A DNA stretch of 14,511 bases from contig DATHBT010000132.1 of the NCBI GenBank assembly GCA_035295985.1, forward strand, positions 1 through 14,511, given 5' to 3'. Below are positions 7,947 to 14,511 of the stretch, one piece after another. The translations under genes and the position numbers were made by a program. The stretch's first letter is position 1, and each line of letters begins with the position of its first letter. The DNA is from JAIVGV01 sp035295985 (GTDB lineage Bacteria > Acidobacteriota > Blastocatellia > Pyrinomonadales > Pyrinomonadaceae). Under the pieces are notes generated by a model. The model made no database searches and was not told the DNA's origin. It was given only the letters and a program-made list of their open reading frames with translations.

Positions 7947-7973
7947 AAAGGCGTCGCATTAAAAAAGCGACGC
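7945..7973 (-). terminator. Factor-independent terminator after the FHA-protease gene
   Basis: On the minus strand GCGTCGC (7967-7973) and GCGACGC (7951-7957) form a perfect seven-base GC-rich stem with a nine-base T-rich loop, followed directly by CTTTTT (7945-7950). It lies about 135 bases after the stop of the protease gene. There is no T-run on the other strand, so it acts in this direction only. Its T-run overlaps the -35 box of the next promoter. Confidence 0.65.
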
Positions 7974-8108
7974 TCCGGGATTAGCGGAATATTATCCGTC
8001 CCGCCGCGTCACTTCGGCGGAAACCTGTGACACTTTTGGGGAGCGCCACACGCGGCCCCGTGGCCGGCAGTTCAGCCGGAAGGCGAGACGGCCGCGCTCT
8101 CGCACGGC

Positions 8109-9779
8109 TCAGCGCGGCTTGGCCGCCTCCGCCGGCTTCGTCTCCTTCTGATCGTCTTTCCCGGCGGCGTCGGGCGCGGCCTGCGCGGCCGGGTTCTTCC
8201 AGCCGGCGCGTTCGAGCAGCGGGAGCGCGTAGCGTATGGGGACGGCGAAGTTGGCGTCGGCGATCTCGACGAAGACCGCGAAGTTGACGCCGATGACGCG
8301 CCCCGACGGGCCGAAGAGCGGCGCGCCCGATCCGCCCTGACCCGTGCGCGCGTCGTAGACGATGCGGCGCGTCTCAAGGTCTGTGATGTGGCCCTGCGTC
8401 AGAAGCGGCTTGAGCACTTTCAACTCGGCGAGGCGCGACACCAGCACGTCGAGCGACGCGCCGTAGCGCTGCTTGATCTCGGTGGCCTGCTCGTCCGGGA
8501 GCGAGGCGAGGATGCGGTCGGGGCCGGACGGGTAGCCCATCAGCACGACCGGCTTGCCGACCGTGGCCGCCGCGGTCGGGGAGGCCGGCCCCTCGCCTTC
8601 GAGCGGGAGCGTCGGGATCGAACCGAGGCTTTCGGCCGGCTCGATCTGCGCGACCGCCAGGTCGTCGCGCTGCGACACCTGCCGGACTTTGAGCGGGAAG
8701 CCCTGGGAGCGTTCGGGGAAGTAGGCGAGCAGTTTCGAGATGCGCGGCCGGCCCGCCACGGCGCTGCCGAAGACCATCGCGCGCTCGTCGGCCGACCACG
8801 GCTCGGAGGCGACGTGCCGGTTCGTCACGATGTAACCGCCGCCGACGTGGAAGCCGGTGCCGACGTAAGGGAACTCGGCGACGGGGCCGTCGCCGTCCGG
8901 CGTCAGGAACGTCGTCTCCTGCTCGGCGTCGGGCACGACGGCCGCCGGGTCGGCCGGCGACGCCGCGGCCTGCGAGCCGGGGTAGCGCAGGGGGCGGCCC
9001 GTGCCCGCCTCGACGAAGATGTAGAGGCCGGAGATCAGGCAGACGCCGTTGCCGTACTCGCCCCGCAGCTTCGGCGCGAGCGAGAGGCTGTTAATGATGT
9101 CCTCGTTGGTCTGGCGGACGCCGGCGAACTGGTTCTGCGACTCGCGCACCTGCTGGTTGAGAAGCGCGATCTGCGCGTTCTGCTCTTCGAGCCGGCGGCG
9201 GCTGCGCTTCAGCTCGTCGAACGCCGCGAAGCCGAAGTAGAGCATGCCGCCGACGAGCGCGACGGCGATGAGCAGCGTGATGATCTTCGTGCTCCAACTG
9301 ATCTCCCGAACCAGCTCGCGCGTGAATTCCCGGAGGAAGACCTTGGCGTCGTCGCGCCGCGCCGTGGCCGCAGCCTCCATCGCCGCGTGTTCGATGAACG
9401 GAGCGACGAAGGGTTCGGCCCGGCGGCCGGCTGTGGCAATCGCGGAGGGCGCTTCGACGGGGAAGAACTGGAGCGTGAGGGTCTGCTGCTCGTCGGCCCC
9501 TCCGCTCACGCGGTCGCCGTCTTCGACCGAAGCGCCGCGCGCTATGGGGAGACCGTTGTGTGACAGTGGGAGAGCGGGCGTGAAGTCTGCGACGCGGTAG
9601 TGGCCGTTCGCGCGGGCGAGTTCGAGCAGGACGAGGTCGCCGCCGGCCGCGGGCAGGGCTTCGGGCCGCAGGCGCAGGTCGCAGTCCTCGCGCGTGCCGA
9701 TGCGGATGCGTTCGTGCGTGAGCAGTTCGGTATGCCGCTCGCCCGCGACCTCTATGTGGACGACTAAGCCGCTCGCCAT
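8109..9779 (-). CDS. FHA domain - transmembrane - trypsin-like serine protease
   Basis: Predicted membrane-anchored protease, 556 residues. Residues 1-110 resemble a forkhead-associated domain, a phosphothreonine-peptide reader: ERIRIGTREDCDLRL near 23-37, then HNGLPI and VEDGDRV. One membrane helix follows (about 165-187, IITLLIAVALVGGMLYFGF), then a coiled coil (188-230) and a chymotrypsin-fold protease. The catalytic triad is intact: His322 in VTNRHVA, Asp373 in RDDLAVAQI, Ser484 in GQGGSGAPLFG. The tail after 530 is charged and low in complexity; no PDZ domain is seen, unlike DegP/HtrA. With FHA inside and protease outside, it could let a cytoplasmic Ser/Thr kinase signal control envelope proteolysis (inference). 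The start is ATG 9779, without a strong Shine-Dalgarno site. It is divergent from the ferredoxin gene and has its own candidate promoter and terminator. The protease call is very sure, the FHA call fairly sure. Confidence 0.87.
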   Translation of the reverse strand: MASGLVVHIEVAGERHTELLTHERIRIGTREDCDLRLRPEALPAAGGDLVLLELARANGHYRVADFTPALPLSHNGLPIARGASVEDGDRVSGGADEQQTLTLQFFPVEAPSAIATAGRRAEPFVAPFIEHAAMEAAATARRDDAKVFLREFTRELVREISWSTKIITLLIAVALVGGMLYFGFAAFDELKRSRRRLEEQNAQIALLNQQVRESQNQFAGVRQTNEDIINSLSLAPKLRGEYGNGVCLISGLYIFVEAGTGRPLRYPGSQAAASPADPAAVVPDAEQETTFLTPDGDGPVAEFPYVGTGFHVGGGYIVTNRHVASEPWSADERAMVFGSAVAGRPRISKLLAYFPERSQGFPLKVRQVSQRDDLAVAQIEPAESLGSIPTLPLEGEGPASPTAAATVGKPVVLMGYPSGPDRILASLPDEQATEIKQRYGASLDVLVSRLAELKVLKPLLTQGHITDLETRRIVYDARTGQGGSGAPLFGPSGRVIGVNFAVFVEIADANFAVPIRYALPLLERAGWKNPAAQAAPDAAGKDDQKETKPAEAAKPR

Positions 9780-9879
9780 AAAACTTCGGAACTTTAGGGG
9801 CCGATACAGGGAGGGCGGCTACGCCGGTGCGTCGAAAACTTAACCGCCTCCGCCCCGCGCAGTCGCCCGCAAACGCCAT

Positions 9880-9909
9880 TTTATACTATGCTTTACCGGC
9901 CCGCAAAAA
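9880..9909 (-). promoter_or_regulatory. Candidate promoter for the FHA-protease gene
   Basis: On the minus strand TTTTTG (9904-9909), an 18-base spacer and TATAAA (9880-9885) lie in one of the few AT-rich patches here, about 95 bases before ATG 9779. Each box matches the sigma-70 consensus only in part. The opposite strand offers TATACT at the same place but with no credible -35, so a promoter for the ferredoxin gene cannot be assigned. Confidence 0.3.
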
Positions 9910-9934
9910 CTTGAGCACGCGCCGGGCCGGAATA

Positions 9935-10013
9935 TTTGCAGGGGCGGGGCAAGTCCGCGGCCCGTCCGTTCATTCATAGGCAAGCGGGCAGGGACAAGCC
10001 CTGCCCCTACGGT
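9935..10013. repeat. Dispersed intergenic palindrome, copy A (diverged)
   Basis: An imperfect inverted repeat with its arms starting at 9938 and ending at 10010 (73 bases), of the type GCAGGGGCGGGGC ... GCCCTGCCCCTAC. Fifteen of the first 19 arm positions pair. It shares the outer TTTG/GTTT, the GTCCGCGGCCCG block and overall size with copy B at 14375-14446 (72 bases), so both belong to one repeat family. It lies between divergent genes, ending 26 bases before the ferredoxin start, so it could form a structure in that mRNA leader. It encodes nothing. Confidence 0.75.
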
Positions 10014-10036
10014 TTTATCCGGGAAGTTGTTTTGAG

Positions 10037-10459
10037 ATGAAAGAGGTCTCGATTATTGAGGACAGGGGGCGAGTCTGCGCGCTCGCGCCGGTGGCCTACG
10101 CGCCGATCAGGCATCACGTGTTCGTGTGCGCGGGCAAGTCGTGCTCGGCCGTTGGGAGCGCGGAGGTGAAGGATGCTTTCTCGCGGGAGTTGACGCAGCG
10201 CGGGCTGCTCTTCGGCAAGGAGTCGAAAGGACGAAACCCTGCCGGGAGCGTAGTGTTGACGGAGTGCGGGTCGGTCGGCTTCTGCGCCGTCGGCGCGGCC
10301 GTGATGGTCTATCCGGACGGAGTCTGGTACGCGCAGGTGCGCGCCGCGGACGTTCGGGAGATCGTGGAAGAGCACATCGTCGGCGGGCGCGTCGTCGAGC
10401 GGCTGGCGCTGTTGCGCGTCCCGGCGGCGGAGAACGCGGTGGAGGCGGTGGGCGGGTAG
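10037..10459 (+). CDS. Thioredoxin-like [2Fe-2S] ferredoxin domain protein
   Basis: Small (140-residue) soluble, probably cytoplasmic protein of the thioredoxin-fold [2Fe-2S] ferredoxin family, related to NuoE C-terminal domains and Aquifex-type ferredoxins, likely an electron carrier. The beta strand VFVCAGKSC supplies Cys31 and Cys36, followed by the usual GS turn, an amphipathic helix and a second cysteine region, ECGSVGFCAVGAAVMVYPDGVWY, with Cys77 and Cys83; then DVREIVEEHIVGGRVVERL, typical of the family end. The second region normally reads as Cys-x3-Cys (CLGLC type); here the aligned first Cys is Ser79, with Cys77 two residues earlier. Residues 1-25 and the Ala-rich tail are extra. 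ATG 10037 has GGGAAG ten bases upstream. No redox partner gene lies in the window. Confidence 0.85.
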   Translation: MKEVSIIEDRGRVCALAPVAYAPIRHHVFVCAGKSCSAVGSAEVKDAFSRELTQRGLLFGKESKGRNPAGSVVLTECGSVGFCAVGAAVMVYPDGVWYAQVRAADVREIVEEHIVGGRVVERLALLRVPAAENAVEAVGG

Positions 10460-10666
10460 TCGCAAATTCTTCGCGCCCGGTAAAACAAAACGGGACGGCG
10501 GTTCGTAAGAGTCGGGAAGCCGACGCCGCCCGCCCGCCGACGCAGAATCGCATCCAGCCGCGCTATTTTTGAGTTGCAACAGCGGGGCGACGCATGGGCA
10601 TCAAACGGGGCGGACGACCCGGCGGGGCGGCATGTAAGCCCGCACTGCTTTCGTTGCTCAACGGGT

Positions 10667-10672
10667 TATGAT
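10667..10672 (+). promoter_or_regulatory. Possible -10 element before the M16 operon
   Basis: The 282-base gap 10460-10741 holds no gene I can support and no clear terminator for the ferredoxin gene. TATGAT at 10667-10672 is a good -10 match about 70 bases before the M16 start, but no -35 better than two of six lies at the right distance, so this is only a candidate. Confidence 0.22.
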
Positions 10673-10675
10673 TTT

Positions 10676-10710
10676 GCTAACAGCTAATAGCTAACGGCTA
10701 ATAGCTCTTC
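10676..10710. repeat. Heptanucleotide tandem repeat (GCTAAYR type)
   Basis: Consecutive 7-base units GCTAACA, GCTAATA, GCTAACG, GCTAATA, then a decayed GCTCTTC, in the leader 32 bases before the M16 peptidase start. The unit differs from the AGAAGGC arrays at 3609 and 3737 but has the same seven-base period. Confidence 0.8.
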
Positions 10711-10741
10711 CGCTCTCATCCAAATTCTGGAGCGAAAATTT

Positions 10742-12163
10742 ATGCTCTTGTTCGGCAGGAAGTTGATTGCAGTGTGTGCCGCGTCGGCCGTCGCGCTCGC
10801 CGCGGCGGGCGCGGCCGGCAGCGCGCAAGAGGTGCGGATGCCGCGGCTCGATTTCCGCGACCGCACGCTGGCGAACGGCCTGCGCGTGCTGACGGCGTCA
10901 GATCGCACCAGCCCGACCGTCTCGATACAGGTCTGGTACAAGGTCGGGTCGAAGGACGACCCCGAAGGCCGCAGCGGCTTCGCGCACCTCTTCGAGCACC
11001 TCATGTTCAAGGCGACGAAGAACATGAAGGCGGAGATGATGGATCGGCTGACGGAGGACGTGGGCGGCGTCAACAACGCCTCGACCGGCGACGACGTGAC
11101 GATCTACTGGGAGGTCGTCCCCTCGAACTACACGGAGACGCTGCTGTGGGCCGAGGCCGAGCGGATGGGATCACTCGTCGTTGACGATCCGAGCTTCAAG
11201 TCGGAGCGCGACGTGGTCAAGGAGGAGTACCGCGAGCGCGTGCTCTCGTCGCCCTACGGCCGCCTCTTCTACCTGCTGCTCAGCAGCAAGTCGTTCGTCG
11301 CGCACCCCTACCGGCGGCCGGGCATCGGCAGCATCGAAGACCTGAACGCCGCCACGCTCGAAGACGTGCGGAAGTTTCACTCGGACTTCTACCGGCCCGA
11401 CAACGCGACGCTGATCGTCGTCGGCGACTTCGACGAGAAGCAGTTGGATGCGTGGGTCGATAAGTATTTCGGGGCCGTGCCGAAGCCCGACCGGCCGCTC
11501 CCGCGCGTGAACGTCAAAGAGCCTGCGCGTACGGGCGAGACGCGCGCCGTCGAGTTCGCGCCGGGCGTACCGCTCCCGGCCGTCGCCTTCACCTTCCTCG
11601 CGCCTCCGCAGTCGGACGAAGACATCGCCGCGCTGCGTGTGGCCGAGGTGATACTTTCGGCCGGCGAGTCCTCGCGCCTCTACCGCTCGCTCGTTTACGA
11701 GCAGCAGGTCGCGCAGGTCGCTCAGGCCGGCACGGACTTACGCGAAGACGTGAGCCTCTTCTACTTCCTCTCGATCCTCGCCTCGGGCAAGAAGCCGGAA
11801 GACGTGGAGCGCGCCCTGCTCGCCGAGATCAAGAAGATTCAGGACGCGCCGCCGACGCAGGCCGAACTCGACAAGGCGAAGAACCAGCTCGTAACGGGCC
11901 AGCTACAGGAGCGCGAGACGAACAACGGCAAGGCGAACGCGCTCGGCGAGGCGGCCGTGCTGTTGGGCGATCCGAACCGCGTCAACACGCAGCTCGAACG
12001 GCTCTCCAAGGTCTCGGCCGCGGACGTGCAGCGCGTGATGAAGAAGTACCTGACGGACGCGAACCGGCTCGTCATCTACTACCTGCCCGAAGAGATGAAG
12101 AAGGCCGCGCCGGGCGGCACATCGCACCAGGGCGCGACGGAGAAGCCGGCCGCGCGCCGCTAG
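10742..12163 (+). CDS. Exported M16 family zinc metallopeptidase (active subunit)
   Basis: Zinc-dependent peptidase of the M16B (pitrilysin/processing-peptidase-like) type, 473 residues, exported to the periplasm. A signal peptide (LIAVCAASAVALAAAGAAGSA, cleaved at about residue 28 before QE) precedes the N-terminal domain. The inverted zinc motif HLFEH is intact at residues 82-86 (FAHLFEHLMF), with the third ligand Glu161 or Glu162 in ERDVVKEEYRERV at the expected 74-76 residue distance. The second M16 domain begins around residue 200 and carries FYRPDNATLIVVGDF just before it. Members are usually about 430-480 residues, so it is full length. ATG 10742 follows GGAG nine bases upstream. It heads an operon with the inactive partner 21 bases downstream; such pairs form the closed two-subunit chamber that degrades peptides. 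Confidence 0.93.
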   Translation: MLLFGRKLIAVCAASAVALAAAGAAGSAQEVRMPRLDFRDRTLANGLRVLTASDRTSPTVSIQVWYKVGSKDDPEGRSGFAHLFEHLMFKATKNMKAEMMDRLTEDVGGVNNASTGDDVTIYWEVVPSNYTETLLWAEAERMGSLVVDDPSFKSERDVVKEEYRERVLSSPYGRLFYLLLSSKSFVAHPYRRPGIGSIEDLNAATLEDVRKFHSDFYRPDNATLIVVGDFDEKQLDAWVDKYFGAVPKPDRPLPRVNVKEPARTGETRAVEFAPGVPLPAVAFTFLAPPQSDEDIAALRVAEVILSAGESSRLYRSLVYEQQVAQVAQAGTDLREDVSLFYFLSILASGKKPEDVERALLAEIKKIQDAPPTQAELDKAKNQLVTGQLQERETNNGKANALGEAAVLLGDPNRVNTQLERLSKVSAADVQRVMKKYLTDANRLVIYYLPEEMKKAAPGGTSHQGATEKPAARR

Positions 12164-12184
12164 AGCGAGGGGGAGGGGCAGCAG

Positions 12185-13711
12185 ATGAACTTTCGTGATT
12201 CCGTGATGAGAAAAATCTTCTACGCCGTCGCACTCGCCGCGCTGACGCTGGCCTTCCTGTCGGTCTCCGCCGCGGCGCAGACCCCGCCGCCCGTGCAGGC
12301 GGCGACGCCGCCGCCGCCCGCCGAGCCGCGCAGCCCGCAGTTCCCGACGCCCGTCGAGCGGACGCTCGCGAACGGCCTGCGGGTCGTCGTCATCGAGCGA
12401 CGCACCATCCCGCTCGCAGCCGCGAACCTCGTCGTCAAGACCGGCGGCGAGGCAGACCCGCGCGAACTCGCCGGCCTCGCCGACATGACCGCGACCCTTC
12501 TAACGAAGGGCACGAAGACACGCACGGCCCCCCAGATCGTCGAGCAGATCGAAAGTCTGGGCGGCTCTATCTCTTCGGGCGCGCGCTGGGACGCTTCGGA
12601 GGCTTCGGTCGGTGTGCAGTCCACGCGCCTCGCGCCCGCGTTGGAGATTCTTGCAGACGTGTTGCGCAACCCCGTCTTCGACGGCGAGGAGATCGAACGC
12701 CTCCGCCAGCAGTATCTAGACGACCTACAGGTCTCCCTCAGCCAGCCCGGCGCGATTGCGCGCTACGTCTCCTCCCGCGTCGTCTTCGGCGACGAGCCGT
12801 ACGGCCACCCGCTCTCCGGCACGCCCGAGTCGCTCCCGCGCATCAGCCGTAACGACTTCATTAAGTTCCACCAGACTTACTACCGGCCCGACAACGCCGT
12901 CCTCGTCGTCGGCGGCGACGTGAGGGCGGACGACGTGTTCAAGCTCGCCGAAAAACTGTTCGGCAACTGGGCGAAGCCCGCCGGGCTGCTGCCGATGCCG
13001 AAGAGCGCGTCGGCCGCGAGGCGCGCGAACGCCAAGCCACGTGTCGTCGTCATAGACAAGCCGGACGCGGGGCAGGCGGCCGTCCTCGTCGCGCGCCTCG
13101 GCATCAATCGGCGCGACCCGGACTTCTTTCGCGGCATCGTGACGAACTCGGTGCTGAGCGGCTATTCGGGGCGGCTCAACCAGGAGATTCGCATCAAGCG
13201 TGGCCTGAGCTACGGCGCGGGCAGCGCGCTCGACGTGCGCCGCGACGTGGGGCCTTTCTCGGCCTCGGCGCAGACCAAGAACGAATCGGGCGCGGAGGTG
13301 GCGAACCTGCTTCTAGGCGAGCTATCGCGCTTGGCCGCGGCCGACGTGCCCGAAGCCGAACTCGTGCCGCGTAAGGCCGTCATCATCGGCGGCTTCGCAC
13401 GCAACCTTGAGACGGTCGGCGGGCTGGTCTCGACCGTCGCCGCGCTCGCCGTCCACGGCCTGCCCTTCGACACGATTAACAACTACATCAACAACGTGCA
13501 GTCCGTTACGCCCGCCGACGTGCGCCGCTTCGCCGGCAGCCGCCTCGCGTCGAAAGAGACGAGCGTCGTCATCGTCGGCAACGCCAAAGAGTTTCTGCCC
13601 GAACTCCGCAAGCATTTCCCGCAAGTCGAGGTCATCCCCGTCTCGGAACTCGATCTGAACACGGCCGCCCTCCGCCGCGCCGCGAAGGCGACGCCGGGCG
13701 GGACGAAGTGA
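12185..13711 (+). CDS. Exported M16 family protein lacking the zinc site (non-catalytic partner)
   Basis: Second M16B protein, 508 residues. The signal peptide (AVALAALTLAFLSVSAAA, cleavage at about residue 31) is followed by a Pro/Ala-rich linker (32-55) and the M16 fold starting at RTLANGLRVVVIE. The position of HxxEH reads DMTAT (residues 100-104), so both histidines and the glutamate are lost and it cannot bind catalytic zinc. The rest is well kept, including FHQTYYRPDNAVLVVGGDV and the second-domain region RLNQEIRIKRGLSYGAGS. This is the usual arrangement in which the inactive half, like the alpha subunit of mitochondrial processing peptidase, helps bind substrate for the active half encoded just upstream. 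ATG 12185 follows GGGAGGGG at an ideal six-base distance; an in-frame ATG at 12206 lacks such a site. Confidence 0.93.
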   Translation: MNFRDSVMRKIFYAVALAALTLAFLSVSAAAQTPPPVQAATPPPPAEPRSPQFPTPVERTLANGLRVVVIERRTIPLAAANLVVKTGGEADPRELAGLADMTATLLTKGTKTRTAPQIVEQIESLGGSISSGARWDASEASVGVQSTRLAPALEILADVLRNPVFDGEEIERLRQQYLDDLQVSLSQPGAIARYVSSRVVFGDEPYGHPLSGTPESLPRISRNDFIKFHQTYYRPDNAVLVVGGDVRADDVFKLAEKLFGNWAKPAGLLPMPKSASAARRANAKPRVVVIDKPDAGQAAVLVARLGINRRDPDFFRGIVTNSVLSGYSGRLNQEIRIKRGLSYGAGSALDVRRDVGPFSASAQTKNESGAEVANLLLGELSRLAAADVPEAELVPRKAVIIGGFARNLETVGGLVSTVAALAVHGLPFDTINNYINNVQSVTPADVRRFAGSRLASKETSVVIVGNAKEFLPELRKHFPQVEVIPVSELDLNTAALRRAAKATPGGTK

Positions 13712-13736
13712 GCCGAAGCCTTCAAGAGGTGTTGCC

Positions 13737-14354
13737 ATGAAGTCTAGCCTTAAACATTTCGCACTCGCGTCTGCCGCAACTCTCCTCCTCGCGGTCTCGG
13801 CCGCGGCGCAGTCGCAGAAGCAGGAACCGGCGGCGAAGGCCGATCCGCTCGACAAGTTCCGCGACGCGGCGATTGAGAGCGCGCGCGGGAACCCTGACGT
13901 GGCGGCGCGGCAGTTGACGAACGCGGACCCCCTGGTGCGACAGCGGGCGGCCGAAGAGCTGGCGCGGCTCGCGCCGGCCGACAAGCGCAGGCTGGTCGAG
14001 GGCTACCGTCTCCAGGAGAAGAACGAGCGCGTGCGCCTCGCGCTTGACTGGGCGCTCTTCCGGCTCGGCAAGCCGGAGGCGATCTACGCGGTCGTCCGCG
14101 CGCTCGGCACGAACCGCTATAACCAGTCGCAGGCGTACCTCGCGGAACTCGACAGCCCCGCCCCGCTCCACGGCTTCATCGCGCGCACGAAGGGCGAGTC
14201 GCTAGCCCGGCTCATCGAATCGCTCGCCCGCGTCGGGAACGCCGAGACGCTCGAAAAGATCAAACCCTACGCCTCTTCGTCCGACCCCCGCGTCGCCGAC
14301 GCCGCGCGCTTCGCCGAGCGCGAGATCACGCGCCGCCTCAACGCGCCGAGCTGA
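13737..14354 (+). CDS. Exported HEAT-repeat-like protein
   Basis: Small exported helical protein, 205 residues. The signal peptide (MKSSLKHFALASAATLLLAVSAAA, cleavage before Gln25) ends in the same AAA-Q site as the preceding M16 protein. The mature part is a run of helix pairs in HEAT/PBS-lyase-like style, for example DPLVRQRAAEELARL, ERVRLALDWALFRLGKPEAI and DPRVADAARFAEREI, a fold that binds proteins. No catalytic motif is seen. It begins 25 bases after the inactive M16 gene with AAGAGG seven bases before ATG, so it is the third gene of that operon and may act as an adaptor for the M16 pair (inference). HEAT similarity is judged by eye and could also be described as TPR-like. Confidence 0.82.
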   Translation: MKSSLKHFALASAATLLLAVSAAAQSQKQEPAAKADPLDKFRDAAIESARGNPDVAARQLTNADPLVRQRAAEELARLAPADKRRLVEGYRLQEKNERVRLALDWALFRLGKPEAIYAVVRALGTNRYNQSQAYLAELDSPAPLHGFIARTKGESLARLIESLARVGNAETLEKIKPYASSSDPRVADAARFAEREITRRLNAPS

Positions 14355-14371
14355 CCGGGCCGCGCGAAAAA

Positions 14372-14450
14372 TTTGTAGGGGTAGGGCATGTCCGCGGCCC
14401 GACGAGCGACAGCGTTCAGCGGGCCGGGGACATGCCCTGCCCCTACAGTT
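14372..14450. repeat. Dispersed intergenic palindrome, copy B (near-perfect hairpin, possible terminator)
   Basis: Arms 14375-14401 and 14420-14446 pair over 27 positions with 25 Watson-Crick pairs, one G-T pair and one mismatch, around an 18-base loop. It begins 20 bases after the stop of the HEAT-like gene, so it probably ends or protects the M16 operon transcript, although the downstream sequence (AGTTTCTTT) is only weakly T-rich. Same family as copy A at 9938-10010. The bases after it to the window end hold no gene I can support. Confidence 0.85.
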
Positions 14451-14511
14451 TCTTTCAGCCCTCCGAACTCCTCCGCAGCGCGCGTGATTTTGCCCGCCCG
14501 ATCTTTCCGGT

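Noticed and set aside
8001..8079. Small inverted repeats (8001-8006 with 8015-8020, and 8064-8068 with 8075-8079) after the FHA-protease gene
   Set aside because: Stems of only five or six bases with no T-run, expected by chance at this GC content; the hairpin at 7951-7973 is the better terminator.
8388..9563. 391-codon plus-strand frame opposite the FHA-protease gene
   Set aside because: Antisense shadow with no domain; the minus strand has an intact catalytic triad.
10460..10741. A small gene or RNA between the ferredoxin and the M16 operon
   Set aside because: No frame with a ribosome site and plausible composition, and no tRNA- or riboswitch-like fold could be recognised by eye.
14455..14511. 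Possible C-terminus of a minus-strand gene entering from the right edge (stop at 14455-14457)
   Set aside because: Only about 18 codons are visible, rich in Arg and Ser, with no recognisable motif; not enough to call a gene.

Overview
The window is GC-rich bacterial DNA, densely coding, with nine supported protein genes, no RNA genes, no CRISPR array and no transposase. No gene here is a taxonomic marker. Four features make me think of Acidobacteriota (Blastocatellia/Pyrinomonadaceae type), an inference from general familiarity and not from a search: large secreted proteins of unknown function, tandem M16 peptidases followed by a HEAT-like protein, heptanucleotide tandem repeats that read as QKAEGRR or CLLPSAF when translated, and short intergenic palindromes of the GTAGGGGCAGGGC type. 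Nearly every gene encodes an exported or membrane protein, so the region is devoted to the cell envelope.

Left block, minus strand, positions 1 to about 7.9 kb: read in transcription order it holds a GT39/ArnT-like membrane glycosyltransferase (6124-7827), a 260-base gap with a hairpin, a 694-residue secreted protein with HEAT-like C-terminal helices and no recognised family (3779-5863), an 883-residue secreted alkaline-phosphatase-superfamily enzyme whose metal-site motifs are split by a very long insertion (1115-3766), and a flippase-like membrane protein of the LPG-synthase TM/UPF0104/HpnL type that runs off the left edge (1-1118). The last three are packed tightly (12-base gap, then a TTGA stop/start overlap) and are very probably co-transcribed. 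The set looks like a lipid-linked envelope-modification module, but the substrate cannot be read from sequence.

Middle: a minus-strand gene (8109-9779) encodes an FHA domain, one membrane segment, a coiled coil and a trypsin-like serine protease with an intact triad, apparently a protease controlled across the membrane. Between it and the glycosyltransferase lies a compact junction: a factor-independent terminator whose T-run is also part of a TTGACA -35 box, followed by a perfect 12-base palindrome in the promoter spacer.

Right block, plus strand: a small thioredoxin-like [2Fe-2S] ferredoxin (10037-10459) with an odd cysteine pattern, then a three-gene operon of exported proteins, an active M16 peptidase (10742-12163), its catalytically dead partner (12185-13711) and a small HEAT-like protein (13737-14354). 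The operon ends in a 72-base near-perfect palindrome, and a diverged copy of the same element sits before the ferredoxin gene.

The most unusual structure is the pair of inverted heptanucleotide arrays at 3609-3638 and 3737-3778. They bracket the N-terminal coding part of the phosphatase-like gene and supply both its likely start codon and the hydrophobic core of its signal peptide. No known defence system is visible.
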